Source: Methanolinea sp.
Lineage (GTDB): Archaea > Halobacteriota > Methanomicrobia > Methanomicrobiales > Methanospirillaceae
Assembly: GCA_029907345.1 (NCBI GenBank)
Contig: JARYMB010000006.1
Span: 35,829-99,828, forward strand
Direction of reading: 5' to 3'
DNA length: 64,000 bases
Under the pieces are notes generated by a model. The model searched no databases, was not told where the DNA came from, and saw only the letters and a program-made list of their open reading frames with translations. Both the position numbers and the translations under genes were made by a program. This document shows, in pieces, positions 9,085 through 16,588 of this stretch (its first letter is position 1; the number at the start of each line of letters is the position of its first letter).

Positions 9085-10323
9085 TCAGGCAAACATGGCG
9101 CCGTAACCGGTCCTGATCATATGGCGCTCGAAATCCTGGCCTATCTTCTCGATCGCATCGATGAAATCCTCTTTCGAGACTGCCTCTCTCTCCCGCCTGA
9201 TGGCAAACATGCCGGCCTCCATGCAGATCGCTTTTAAGTCAGCCCCGTTCTTGCCTTCGGTCAGCCTTGCTATCTCCCCGAGATCCACATCCTCATCGAG
9301 GTTCATCTTCCGCGTATGGACCTTCAGGATGGCGGCCCTCCCCTGGATATCAGGGAGCGGGATCTCGATGATCCGGTCAAACCTGCCCGGGCGGAGGAGG
9401 GCCCGGTCGAGGATATCTATCCTGTTCGTTGCACCGATGATCTTGACGTCCCCCCGCCGTTCGAACCCGTCCATCCCGGCAAGGAGCTGCATCAGGGTGC
9501 GCTGGACCTCACGGTCGCCAGATGTCGTCGACTCGGTGCGGGAGGCCCCGACGGCATCGATCTCGTCGATGAAGATGATGGTCGGTGCCTTCTTCTTTGC
9601 CAGGTCAAAGAGTTCCCTGACCAGCCGTGCGCCCTCGCCGATGTATTTCTGGACGAGTTCCGAACCTACGACGCGCAGGAAATGTGCATTGGTCTCGTGG
9701 GCGACGGCACGGGCAAGCAGAGTCTTGCCCGTTCCCGGCGGTCCGTGGAGGAGAACACCCTTGGGCGGCTCTATCCCGACGCGCTCGAAGAGCTCGGGTC
9801 TCCTGAGGGGGAGCTCCACTGCCTCCCGTATCTCGTTTATCTGCGCGTCGAGACCGCCGATATCTGCATACGTCTCATCAGGACTCTCCACGACCTCCAT
9901 GCCGTAGACCTGGGCGTCGTAGCTCTCCGGAAGGATATCGATAACGGCAAGGGACTGCTGGTTGAGCGTGCACCGGACGCCCGGCTTGAGCTTCTCGGGG
10001 TCGATGCACATCGAGCTCCTGACCATGAACCTCGGGCCTGCGCTGCTCCTGACAACCACCCTCCCGTTGTCGAGCACGTCCGTGATTGTCCCGATGATAA
10101 GCGGGGGACTCCGCAACTGTTCGATCTCGCTCTTGAGTTTCCTGACCTCGCGTTCGTACCGTATCTTCTGGGTCTCGATGTAGCGCTTGTCCGACTCAAT
10201 CTGGCGGATCTGTTCCCGCAGTTCCAGGTTGCGGGTCTCCATGTGAGTGACCCTGTCGAGGAGATAGCGGTAGAGCTCCTCGGGGTTCTGGGGTTCCTGG
10301 GATTGGCGGGCACTTTCCACCAT
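9085..10323 (-). CDS. pan: Proteasome-activating nucleotidase (PAN), copy 2
   Basis: The 412-residue AAA ATPase starts at the ATG at 10323 ([12 protein letters not shown]); the longer track ORF runs back into the aMBF1 promoter and gene. The coiled coil spans about 20-70 ([23 protein letters not shown]). Walker A is GPPGTGKT, Walker [12 protein letters not shown], and the second region of homology [21 protein letters not shown]. The C-terminus is YGAMFA: the penultimate residue is Phe, not the Tyr of HbYX, unlike copy 1. Sequence between motifs differs widely from copy 1, so this is an old duplication. Co-existence may allow homo- or hetero-hexamers. It is divergent from aMBF1. Confidence 0.93.
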   Translation of the reverse strand: MVESARQSQEPQNPEELYRYLLDRVTHMETRNLELREQIRQIESDKRYIETQKIRYEREVRKLKSEIEQLRSPPLIIGTITDVLDNGRVVVRSSAGPRFMVRSSMCIDPEKLKPGVRCTLNQQSLAVIDILPESYDAQVYGMEVVESPDETYADIGGLDAQINEIREAVELPLRRPELFERVGIEPPKGVLLHGPPGTGKTLLARAVAHETNAHFLRVVGSELVQKYIGEGARLVRELFDLAKKKAPTIIFIDEIDAVGASRTESTTSGDREVQRTLMQLLAGMDGFERRGDVKIIGATNRIDILDRALLRPGRFDRIIEIPLPDIQGRAAILKVHTRKMNLDEDVDLGEIARLTEGKNGADLKAICMEAGMFAIRREREAVSKEDFIDAIEKIGQDFERHMIRTGYGAMFA

Positions 10324-10381
10324 TTTTCTGCCTCGATTAAGTATATAGGGAAAAATGTCTATAAAGATGTTTGCGACGAGT
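10324..10381. promoter_or_regulatory. Compact divergent promoter between PAN copy 2 and aMBF1
   Basis: This 58-bp region carries AAGTATATAG at about 10338-10347 (plus-strand TATA for aMBF1) and, on the minus strand, CTTTATAGACA at about 10357-10367, about 38 bases before the PAN ATG. As at the first PAN gene, the two TATA boxes face each other inside a space too small for two free initiation complexes. Confidence 0.45.
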
Positions 10382-10873
10382 ATGCAGTGCGAAATGTGCG
10401 GCGCAAAGATCCAGGGGCAATCGAAAACGGTCAGGGTGGAAGGGGCCGTGCTCGAGGTCTGTGCCCAGTGTGCCCGGTATGGTACAGAGGTTCCCAAGAT
10501 TCAAAAACCAGTCCAGCGGACCGGTACTGCCCTTCGCGCGCCGGTGGTACAGCCTGAAAAAAGGAAGAGGGATGTCTTTGACTTCATCGAGGGAGAGATC
10601 GTCGAGGACTACGGGGAGAGAATTCGCACTGCCAGGATGGAGAGGGGCTGGTCCCAGAAGGATCTTGCAATGCAGCTCAAGGAGAAGGAGCTCCTGATCA
10701 AGAAGATCGAGAAGGGAGACCTCATCCCGGAAGACGATGTCAGGAAGAAACTTGAGAAGGCATTGAACATACGCCTCATCGACTCGCCATCCGCAGAGGA
10801 GAGCGCAAGGCAGGGGGGCAGGGTCGTCCCGACCCTCGGCGATCTCATCTCCCTCAAGAAGGTCAAAAAGTGA
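10382..10873 (+). CDS. Multiprotein-bridging factor 1 homologue (aMBF1)
   Basis: Archaeal MBF1, a conserved transcription and translation associated factor that binds the small ribosomal subunit. The N-terminal zinc ribbon has two cysteine pairs (MQCEMCGA and LEVCAQCA), followed by a flexible linker and a C-terminal XRE-type helix-turn-helix (about 80-135: [32 protein letters not shown]). The track begins at 10355, but that ATG lies only about 10 bases after the TATA box. The canonical MBF1 start is MQCEMCG at 10382; 10367 is a possible alternative. Confidence 0.92.
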   Translation: MQCEMCGAKIQGQSKTVRVEGAVLEVCAQCARYGTEVPKIQKPVQRTGTALRAPVVQPEKRKRDVFDFIEGEIVEDYGERIRTARMERGWSQKDLAMQLKEKELLIKKIEKGDLIPEDDVRKKLEKALNIRLIDSPSAEESARQGGRVVPTLGDLISLKKVKK

Positions 10874-10889
10874 GCCTCCGTCTCATCAA

Positions 10890-10898
10890 TTTTATATA
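10890..10898 (+). promoter_or_regulatory. TATA box of the aromatic operon leader
   Basis: The sequence TTTTATATA sits about 26-30 bases before the ATG of the leader ORF at 10924, the usual archaeal TATA-to-start distance. Transcription is therefore predicted to begin at or within a few bases of that ATG. It also lies just after the aMBF1 stop codon. A GGGAGAAAG...CTTTTCTCTCC dyad (10899-10922) lies between box and start and could fold in the aMBF1 transcript as its end. Confidence 0.6.
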
Positions 10899-10923
10899 GG
10901 GAGAAAGACAACTTTTCTCTCCA

Positions 10924-10971
10924 ATGCAGGGTGAGTGTTTTTTCGCCGGTGAGTGTTTTTATCTCCGCTAG
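10924..10971 (+). CDS. Putative leader peptide MQGECFFAGECFYLR of the aromatic amino acid operon
   Basis: Fifteen codons followed by TAG, far below the track cut-off. The ORF contains an 18-bp tandem duplication (GGTGAGTGTTTTT at 10930 and again at 10948) that encodes GECFF and GECFY. Four of fifteen residues are Phe or Tyr, in adjacent pairs. The ATG lies at the start position predicted from the TATA box, so it would be translated leaderless. It precedes an operon that makes phenylalanine and tyrosine, which is the layout of attenuation leader peptides. Seen: the ORF, repeat and promoter spacing. Inferred: translation and function. Confidence 0.55.
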   Translation: MQGECFFAGECFYLR

Positions 10972-11100
10972 CGACGCCTCTTGCATCAGCCTTAAAAGAA
11001 CTATTCTCGCGCACCCCTCCACCGGAGCCACGGCCCTGATGCGGGGTTGCACGTTTTTCGGTTATTATTGGCTTTTTAACTAGCCCATCGGCCGTTTTTT
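10972..11100 (+). promoter_or_regulatory. Predicted attenuator: competing hairpins and T-runs before the aro operon
   Basis: Downstream of the leader ORF the RNA can pair in alternative ways. GCATCAG (10983-10989) matches CTGATGC (11036-11042). GCACCCC (about 11011-11017) matches GGGGTTGC (11043-11050), just before T5 at 11054-11058. These two pairings cross, so they exclude each other unless a pseudoknot forms. The Phe/Tyr repeat itself (AGTGTTTTT) can pair weakly with AAAAGAACT (10995-11003). A third hairpin precedes T6 at 11095-11100. Stalled versus freely moving ribosomes on the leader would favour different folds. Hand-folded only; no energies were computed. Confidence 0.45.
11059..11100 (+). 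terminator. Hairpin plus T6, candidate conditional terminator
   Basis: CGGTT (11059-11063) can pair with GGCCG (11090-11094) and, inside it, GGCT (11070-11073) with AGCC (11082-11085), followed directly by TTTTTT at 11095-11100. Archaeal RNA polymerase stops mainly at T-runs, so this would end transcripts 35 bases before the first structural gene unless countered. Confidence 0.45.
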
Positions 11101-11134
11101 CACAAAAGATGTGCTGTATGGGCGGGAGATCATG

Positions 11135-11935
11135 ATGAGAGGAAAAGAAATTCGTCTGGAACGGATCATGGACCGGAACACCGGCAGGACGATCATCGTT
11201 CCCATGGACCACGGGGTCACAAGCGGGCCGATAGAGGGCCTGACAGACCTCGGGCGGGCCGTCGACCTTGTTGCGGAGGGGGGTGCAAACGCAGTCCTCG
11301 GCCACGTCGGGCTGTCCCTGCACGGGCACAGGAAGAGTGGCAGGGACATCGGCCTCATCCTCCACCTGTCGGCGAGCACTTCGATCGGGCCCGACCCGAA
11401 CGAAAAGGTCCTTGTCAACACCGTTACGAACGCACTCCGGATGGGTGCGGACGCCGTCTCGATCCATATCAACATCGGTGCCGACTCCGAGGCCCGGATG
11501 CTTGCCGACCTCGGCCGCACTGCAGTCGAGTGCATGGAGTGGGGAATGCCGCTCCTCGCGATGATGTACCCGAGGGGCCGGAAGATCGAGAACGAACACC
11601 ATGTCAGCCACGTGAGCCTTGCCGCACGCGTTGCAGCGGAGCTCGGGGCCGATATTGTCAAGACCGTTTACACCGGGGACCCTGACAGTTTCAGGGAAGT
11701 CACGAGGGGCTGCCCCGTCCCCGTCGTCGTCGCCGGAGGGAGCAAAACGAGTGACCTTGCCACGCTCGAGATGATCGAGGGGGCCATGGAGGGAGGGGCA
11801 GCAGGCATCTCCATCGGGAGAAACGCTTTCCAGCATCCGACACCCGACAGGTTCATCGCTGCCGCCGCGCTCATCGTGCACCAGGGACGGTCTGCCGAAG
11901 AAGCATACGAGATACTCCAGGAGAAGAGAAAATGA
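11135..11935 (+). CDS. 2-amino-3,7-dideoxy-D-threo-hept-6-ulosonate synthase (ADH synthase)-like class I aldolase, copy 1
   Basis: First structural gene of the aromatic operon. Family features: [67 protein letters not shown] (Schiff-base lysine region) and AVE-type [18 protein letters not shown] synthase condenses 6-deoxy-5-ketofructose 1-phosphate (DKFP) with aspartate semialdehyde, the archaeal entry to dehydroquinate. From remembered sequences this copy looks closer to MJ0400 (ADH synthase) than copy 2. The start is 11135 (or 11132): GGGAG lies six bases before 11135. It overlaps copy 2 by ATGA. Confidence 0.85.
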   Translation: MRGKEIRLERIMDRNTGRTIIVPMDHGVTSGPIEGLTDLGRAVDLVAEGGANAVLGHVGLSLHGHRKSGRDIGLILHLSASTSIGPDPNEKVLVNTVTNALRMGADAVSIHINIGADSEARMLADLGRTAVECMEWGMPLLAMMYPRGRKIENEHHVSHVSLAARVAAELGADIVKTVYTGDPDSFREVTRGCPVPVVVAGGSKTSDLATLEMIEGAMEGGAAGISIGRNAFQHPTPDRFIAAAALIVHQGRSAEEAYEILQEKRK

Positions 11936-12714
11936 TTGGAAAGGAGATAAGAATCGAACGGATCATGGACCGGAACACGGGCCGGTCCGTCATCGTGCCC
12001 ATGGACCACGGGTTCACGCTGGGCCAGATAGAGGGGTTGAAGGACATGACACGCACGATCTCCGAGGTGAGCGAGGGCGGCGCAAACGCGATCGTCCTCC
12101 ACAAGGGCATCGTGAAAAGGGGTCACAGGAGGAAGGGGAGGGACATCGGGCTCATCGTTCACCTCTCGGGCAGCACCTCGCTGAACCCTGACCCAAACGA
12201 CAAGGTTCTCGTCTGCACTGTCGAGGAGGCAATCGCACTCGGGGCAGACGCAGTGTCCATCCACATCAACCTCGGTGCTCCGAACGAGTCGAGGATGCTT
12301 GAATCTGCCGGACTTATCGTGAAAGACTGCAACCGGTGGGGAATACCCCTCCTCGTGATGATCTACCCGAGGGGCAAGGGGATCAACCCCACAGCCCCCG
12401 AGACTGTCGGTCACTGCGTGAGGGTGGCAGAGGAACTTGGGGCAGACCTCATCAAGACCAACTACACGGGGGACCCGAAAACCTTCGCCGATATCGTTTC
12501 GGCCTGTTCAGTCCCGGTGTTCATTGCCGGGGGAGAGAAGGCCGGGGATCTCGAGACACTGGAGATCATCAGGGATTCCGTCCGGGCGGGGGGTGCGGGT
12601 GTCTGCGTGGGCCGGAACGCCTTCCAGAGGGAAAATCCCCGTGCTTTCGTCGAGGCACTCTGCAAAGTCGTGCACGGGGAGATGGATCCCAAAAAAGCCC
12701 TCAAGGGAGATTGA
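11932..12714 (+). CDS. ADH synthase / fructose-bisphosphate aldolase-like class I aldolase, copy 2
   Basis: A tandem paralogue of the previous gene, with the same landmarks ([80 protein letters not shown]). In Methanocaldococcus the paralogue MJ1585 makes DKFP from a fructose phosphate and methylglyoxal, and MJ0400 uses DKFP. One of these two copies may therefore supply the substrate of the other. Which is which cannot be fixed without alignment or assay. It begins on an ATGA overlap and ends directly before the DHQ synthase II ATG. Confidence 0.85.
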   Translation: MIGKEIRIERIMDRNTGRSVIVPMDHGFTLGQIEGLKDMTRTISEVSEGGANAIVLHKGIVKRGHRRKGRDIGLIVHLSGSTSLNPDPNDKVLVCTVEEAIALGADAVSIHINLGAPNESRMLESAGLIVKDCNRWGIPLLVMIYPRGKGINPTAPETVGHCVRVAEELGADLIKTNYTGDPKTFADIVSACSVPVFIAGGEKAGDLETLEIIRDSVRAGGAGVCVGRNAFQRENPRAFVEALCKVVHGEMDPKKALKGD

Positions 12715-13701
12715 ATGAAGGAATTCTGGGTCGATGCCCGGCCCTGGAGAAAGGAGATAGCCACGGCCGCGCTCGAGTCGGGGGCCGGGACAATCGTTGC
12801 CGATTCCGCGTCAGACGTCAAAGCGCTCGCCAGGGTGAGGGTCGTTGCCCGGGACGGGGATCTCGTGCCGGGACGGGACGTCTTTGAAGTGTCGATCACG
12901 GGCAGGGAGAGCGAGGAACTGGCCGTGGAGAAGGCCCGGGAGGGTTACGTCGTCATCGATGCCGATGACTGGAAGGTGATCCCCCTCGAGAACCTCGTCG
13001 CCCGGACGGATCGGATCATCGCCCGGGTGACTTCCCCACAGGAGGCACTCCTCGCCCTCCAGGTCCTGGAAAAGGGCGTTGCGGGGGTGCTTCTCGACAC
13101 GGATGACCCGGCCGCCGTGAAGGAGACGGGAACACTGATGCATCGCGGGCAGGAGGAGGTCTCCCTTGTCCCGTTCACCATTACCGCAGTCCGACCTGCA
13201 GGCATGGGCGACCGCGTCTGCGTGGATACGTGTTCCCTCCTCTCCGAGGGCGAAGGCCTCCTTGTCGGGAACACATCATCCGCCTTCCTCCTCGTCCATG
13301 CCGAAACCCTCGAGAACCCCTACGTGGCCCCAAGGCCGTTCCGGGTCAATGCAGGGGCGGTCCATGCGTACCTCCTCTCGCCGGGGGGAAAAACATCGTA
13401 TCTCTCGGATCTCTCGGCAGGAGACAGGGTGCTTGTGGTCGATCGGGACGGTGTCGCCCGCGAGGTGACAGTCGGGCGCGTCAAGATCGAGAAGAGACCA
13501 CTCCTGCTCGTCGAGGCGGAGGCTGACGGCGTTCCCTGCAGCCTGATCCTCCAGAACGCAGAGACGATACGCCTCGTTGCGACGGATGGTTCGGCGGTCT
13601 CCGTGGTCGGTCTGTCGGCAGGCGATACCGTGATGGGATGCGTGAAGGAGGCCGGAAGGCACTTTGGAATGGCTGTCCGGGAAAGCATCGTGGAGAAGTG
13701 A
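12715..13701 (+). CDS. 3-dehydroquinate synthase II (AroB')
   Basis: NAD-dependent oxidative deamination and cyclisation of ADH to 3-dehydroquinate, the archaeal replacement for AroB. The 328 residues match the family: MKEFWVDARPWRKEIATAALESG at the start, VAGVLLDT, GMGDRVCVDTCSLL, EGLLVGNTSSAFLLVHAET, PRPFRVNAGAVHAY and LQNAETIRLV near the C-terminus. It follows the second aldolase without a gap (TGA then ATG), so translation is probably coupled. Confidence 0.93.
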   Translation: MKEFWVDARPWRKEIATAALESGAGTIVADSASDVKALARVRVVARDGDLVPGRDVFEVSITGRESEELAVEKAREGYVVIDADDWKVIPLENLVARTDRIIARVTSPQEALLALQVLEKGVAGVLLDTDDPAAVKETGTLMHRGQEEVSLVPFTITAVRPAGMGDRVCVDTCSLLSEGEGLLVGNTSSAFLLVHAETLENPYVAPRPFRVNAGAVHAYLLSPGGKTSYLSDLSAGDRVLVVDRDGVAREVTVGRVKIEKRPLLLVEAEADGVPCSLILQNAETIRLVATDGSAVSVVGLSAGDTVMGCVKEAGRHFGMAVRESIVEK

Positions 13702-13707
13702 TCCCTA

Positions 13708-14532
13708 GTGAAAGTGGGAATCATCGGCGGGACCGGAAAGATGGGGACGTTCTTTGGGAATGTCTTTTCCCGGGCCGGCCACGATGTCATGGTGTCCGGG
13801 AGGAGCACAAAGACGCGTGACGTGGACATTGCGAACCAGTGCGATATCGTCATGGTATCCGTTCCCATCCGGGAGACAGTCAGGGTCATCAGGCAGGTTG
13901 CCCCCCTCCTCTCCGAGGAGCAGGTGTTCTGCGACCTGACTTCCCTGAAGGCTGCCCCGGTCCGCGCAATGCTCGAGTCCAGGGCCAGGGTGGTCGGTCT
14001 CCACCCCATGTTCGGGCCTTCGGCAGAAAGCCTCCACCGGCAGACAATCATTGCAACCCCGGCCCGGTGCGATGAAGAAACCCTCGGAAACCTCCTTGAG
14101 ATCTTCCGATCGCAGGGAGCCCGCGTCACGATCACGACTCCGGAAGAGCATGACAGGATGATGGCAGTCGTGCAGGGTCTGACGCATTACGTCACCCTCG
14201 GAATGGCCGGGACGATGCGCAGGCTGGGTATGTCGCCGGAAGACACGATGGCGTTCATGAGCCCGATCTACCAGATCGAGATGTGCCTCGTTGGCAGGTT
14301 ACTCTCGCAGGACCCGGACCTCTATGCCGATATCCTCATGCTGAACCCGGAAGTCCCGGCAGTACTGTCGGCTTGCAATGAATCGTTTGCAGGTCTCCAC
14401 GGGATCGTCACGAAGGGGGACGCAGATGAATTCAGGCGTTTTTTCCTTGAAAATTCGCGCCATTTCGGGGATTACTGCACCAGGGCCGCCGGGGAATCCG
14501 ACATGCTGATATCAGCCATGGTGAGGAGATGA
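13708..14532 (+). CDS. tyrA: Prephenate dehydrogenase
   Basis: Oxidises prephenate to 4-hydroxyphenylpyruvate for tyrosine. It has an N-terminal Rossmann fold with VGIIGGTGKMGTFFGNVFSRAGH, then CDIVMVSVPI, VFCDLTSLKAAPV and the HPMFGPS prephenate-site motif; the rest is helical (HYVTLGMAGTMRRLG). It starts with GTG at 13708, seven bases after the upstream stop. No chorismate mutase domain is fused, and no mutase gene was seen in the window. Its end overlaps pheA by ATGA. Confidence 0.92.
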   Translation: MKVGIIGGTGKMGTFFGNVFSRAGHDVMVSGRSTKTRDVDIANQCDIVMVSVPIRETVRVIRQVAPLLSEEQVFCDLTSLKAAPVRAMLESRARVVGLHPMFGPSAESLHRQTIIATPARCDEETLGNLLEIFRSQGARVTITTPEEHDRMMAVVQGLTHYVTLGMAGTMRRLGMSPEDTMAFMSPIYQIEMCLVGRLLSQDPDLYADILMLNPEVPAVLSACNESFAGLHGIVTKGDADEFRRFFLENSRHFGDYCTRAAGESDMLISAMVRR

Positions 14533-15329
14533 AGGTCTTTGCACTGGGTCCCGAGGGGACCTTCAGCCACGAACTGGGCTGGCGCATATTCGGGGAAGCG
14601 GTCACCCTCGTCCCCACCATCCGGCGCATCTTCGAGGCTGTCGAAAAGGGTGAGGGTGATGGGATTGTCCCGCTCGAAAACAGCGAGGCCGGAGGCGTGG
14701 GAGCATCCATGGACGGATTGCTCACGTTTAAGGTCTGGATTACGGGCGAGACATGTGTCCCGGTACACCACTACCTCGTATCCCTGGGACCTCTCGCGGA
14801 AGCCCGCGTTATCTACGTCCATCCCCAGACACACGAGCAGTGCAGCGACATCATCGAGGAACTGGGGATTCCCGTTGTTCACACGCCCAGCAATGCCCAG
14901 AGCGCACGTGAACTCGTCCGTTCCGGCAGGGGGGCTGCAATCGTTCCAAAGATGACAGCCCGCCTCTATGACCTGCCTGTACAGAAGGCCTGCGTCGAGA
15001 ACAGCGATCAGAACGTGACCCGGTTCGTCACCATATCGTCCAGGCCCTATGGAGGGTCCCGATCGGTCAAGGGCAGCATCATCGTGGACCCGCGCGAGGA
15101 CAGGGCGGGTCTCCTCCACGACATCCTCGGGGTCTTCTCGAGGAAAGGGATCAACCTCACGCGCATCGAGTCCCGCCCGTCGAAGAGGGGCATCGGGAGT
15201 TACGTCTTCTTCATCGATTACCAGTTTTCGGGTGAAGGGTCGCTGGCGGCCCTTGAGGAATTGAAGGAGATGACCTGCGTCAAGGACCTGGGACGGTACC
15301 CCGTCCTGGAGGTGCCGGAATGGACGTAA
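14529..15329 (+). CDS. pheA: Prephenate dehydratase with ACT domain
   Basis: Converts prephenate to phenylpyruvate for phenylalanine. The catalytic part (1-175) shows FALGPEGTFSHE, GIVPLENSEAGGV, VHHYLVSLG and NVTRFVTIS (the TRF motif). A C-terminal ACT domain (about 185-262; KGSIIVDPREDRAGLLHDIL, NLTRIESRPSKRGIGSYVFFID) contains the ESRP motif that binds phenylalanine for feedback inhibition. There is no fused chorismate mutase. It overlaps tyrA by four bases and aroA by ten. Confidence 0.94.
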   Translation: MKVFALGPEGTFSHELGWRIFGEAVTLVPTIRRIFEAVEKGEGDGIVPLENSEAGGVGASMDGLLTFKVWITGETCVPVHHYLVSLGPLAEARVIYVHPQTHEQCSDIIEELGIPVVHTPSNAQSARELVRSGRGAAIVPKMTARLYDLPVQKACVENSDQNVTRFVTISSRPYGGSRSVKGSIIVDPREDRAGLLHDILGVFSRKGINLTRIESRPSKRGIGSYVFFIDYQFSGEGSLAALEELKEMTCVKDLGRYPVLEVPEWT

Positions 15330-16588
15330 CGCTCCGGAAGGCGGGGCCGCTGGACTGCACCTTCGTTGCACCCCCGTCGAAGAGTTACACGCACCGTGCC
15401 CTGATTGCAGCAGCCCTTGCAGCCGGTGAATCATATGTTGCGGATCCGCTCGTCTCGGACGACACAGCGGTGACCAGGAACGCACTCGAATCGATGGGCA
15501 TATCGATGAGAGAAGGGGAGGAAGGTCTCCTCGTATCGGGCAGGGGGGGCAGGTTTTCCTGCCCGGACGGTCTCGTTATCGATACGGGGGAGTCCGGAAC
15601 GAGCATGCGCCTCCTCTGTTCGGTCGCCCTCCTCTGCGGGCGTCCCGTGACGCTCACAGGGTCCCGGCGGATGCAGGAGAGGCCTGTTGGCCCGCTTGCC
15701 GCGGCAATCAGGGCGCTCGGCGGAAAAGTCGGGTTCCTCGCGAGGGAGGGGTACCCTCCCGTGAGGGTATCCGGGTCGCTCGATGGTGGAGAGATCGCCA
15801 TCGATGCGGGGATCAGCAGCCAGTTTGTCTCGTCGGTTCTCCTCGTCGCTCCCCTCGCCCGAAAAGACGTCACGGTCACGATCGGGGGAAACGTTGCTTC
15901 GAAGTCCTACATCGACGTGACGATCAGTGTCATGGAAGCATTCTCTGCCAGGGTGGAACGCGAGGGATACCACCGCTTCTGCGTCCCTGCAGGTCATGGA
16001 TACAGGCCATCACGGTACCGCGTCGAGGGGGACTACTCGTCGGCATCGTACTTCTTTGCACTGGCCCCCCTCTGCGGCGGCAGGGTGGTCGTGAAAAATC
16101 TCAATCCACGCTCGTGCCAGGGTGACCGCGCGTTCCTCGACTGTCTCGAACGGATGGGATGCCACGTAAAGTCAGGAGAGGACCAGGTGGAGGTATCCTC
16201 TGACGGAAACATTGACGGGATCACGGCGGACATGACCTCTTTTCCGGACACCGTGCAGACGCTCTGCATGGTTGCATCCAAGGCCAGGGGACCAACCCGG
16301 ATCCTTGGTGTCGGGCACCTCCGGTACAAGGAGAGTGATCGCCTCGCCGGGACGGCCCGCCTGCTGTCCGCGCTCGGGGCCAAGGTAAGGGTGGAGGACG
16401 ATTCGCTTACCATCATCCCCGGTCACCTGCACGGAGGAGAGATCGACCCGGGATCCGATCACCGGACCGCAATGAGTTTTGCCACCCTCGGGCTCGCGAC
16501 AGGAAATCTAAAGATTAGAAACGCGGAATGTGTCAGTAAATCGTTCCCGGGATTCTGGGAACAGCTCTCCAAGCAGGGGCTTGTATGA
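15320..16588 (+). CDS. aroA: 5-enolpyruvylshikimate-3-phosphate synthase
   Basis: Transfers enolpyruvyl from PEP to shikimate 3-phosphate. At 422 residues it is full length with the standard marks: APPSKSYTHRALIAAALA (shikimate-3-P site), DTGESGTSMRLLCSVALL, GSRRMQERP, the FVSSVLLVAPLA region, VEGDYSSASYF and HLRYKESDRLAGTARLL near the C-terminus. The start codon lies inside the end of pheA. Confidence 0.95.
   Translation: MDVTLRKAGPLDCTFVAPPSKSYTHRALIAAALAAGESYVADPLVSDDTAVTRNALESMGISMREGEEGLLVSGRGGRFSCPDGLVIDTGESGTSMRLLCSVALLCGRPVTLTGSRRMQERPVGPLAAAIRALGGKVGFLAREGYPPVRVSGSLDGGEIAIDAGISSQFVSSVLLVAPLARKDVTVTIGGNVASKSYIDVTISVMEAFSARVEREGYHRFCVPAGHGYRPSRYRVEGDYSSASYFFALAPLCGGRVVVKNLNPRSCQGDRAFLDCLERMGCHVKSGEDQVEVSSDGNIDGITADMTSFPDTVQTLCMVASKARGPTRILGVGHLRYKESDRLAGTARLLSALGAKVRVEDDSLTIIPGHLHGGEIDPGSDHRTAMSFATLGLATGNLKIRNAECVSKSFPGFWEQLSKQGLV

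Noticed and set aside
9316-10557. 413-residue plus-strand ORF opposite PAN copy 2
   Set aside because: Shadow of the PAN gene; high-GC codon use opens the antisense frame.
14472-15485. 337-residue minus-strand ORF opposite pheA and aroA
   Set aside because: Antisense to two motif-complete genes in an overlapping operon; no domain.
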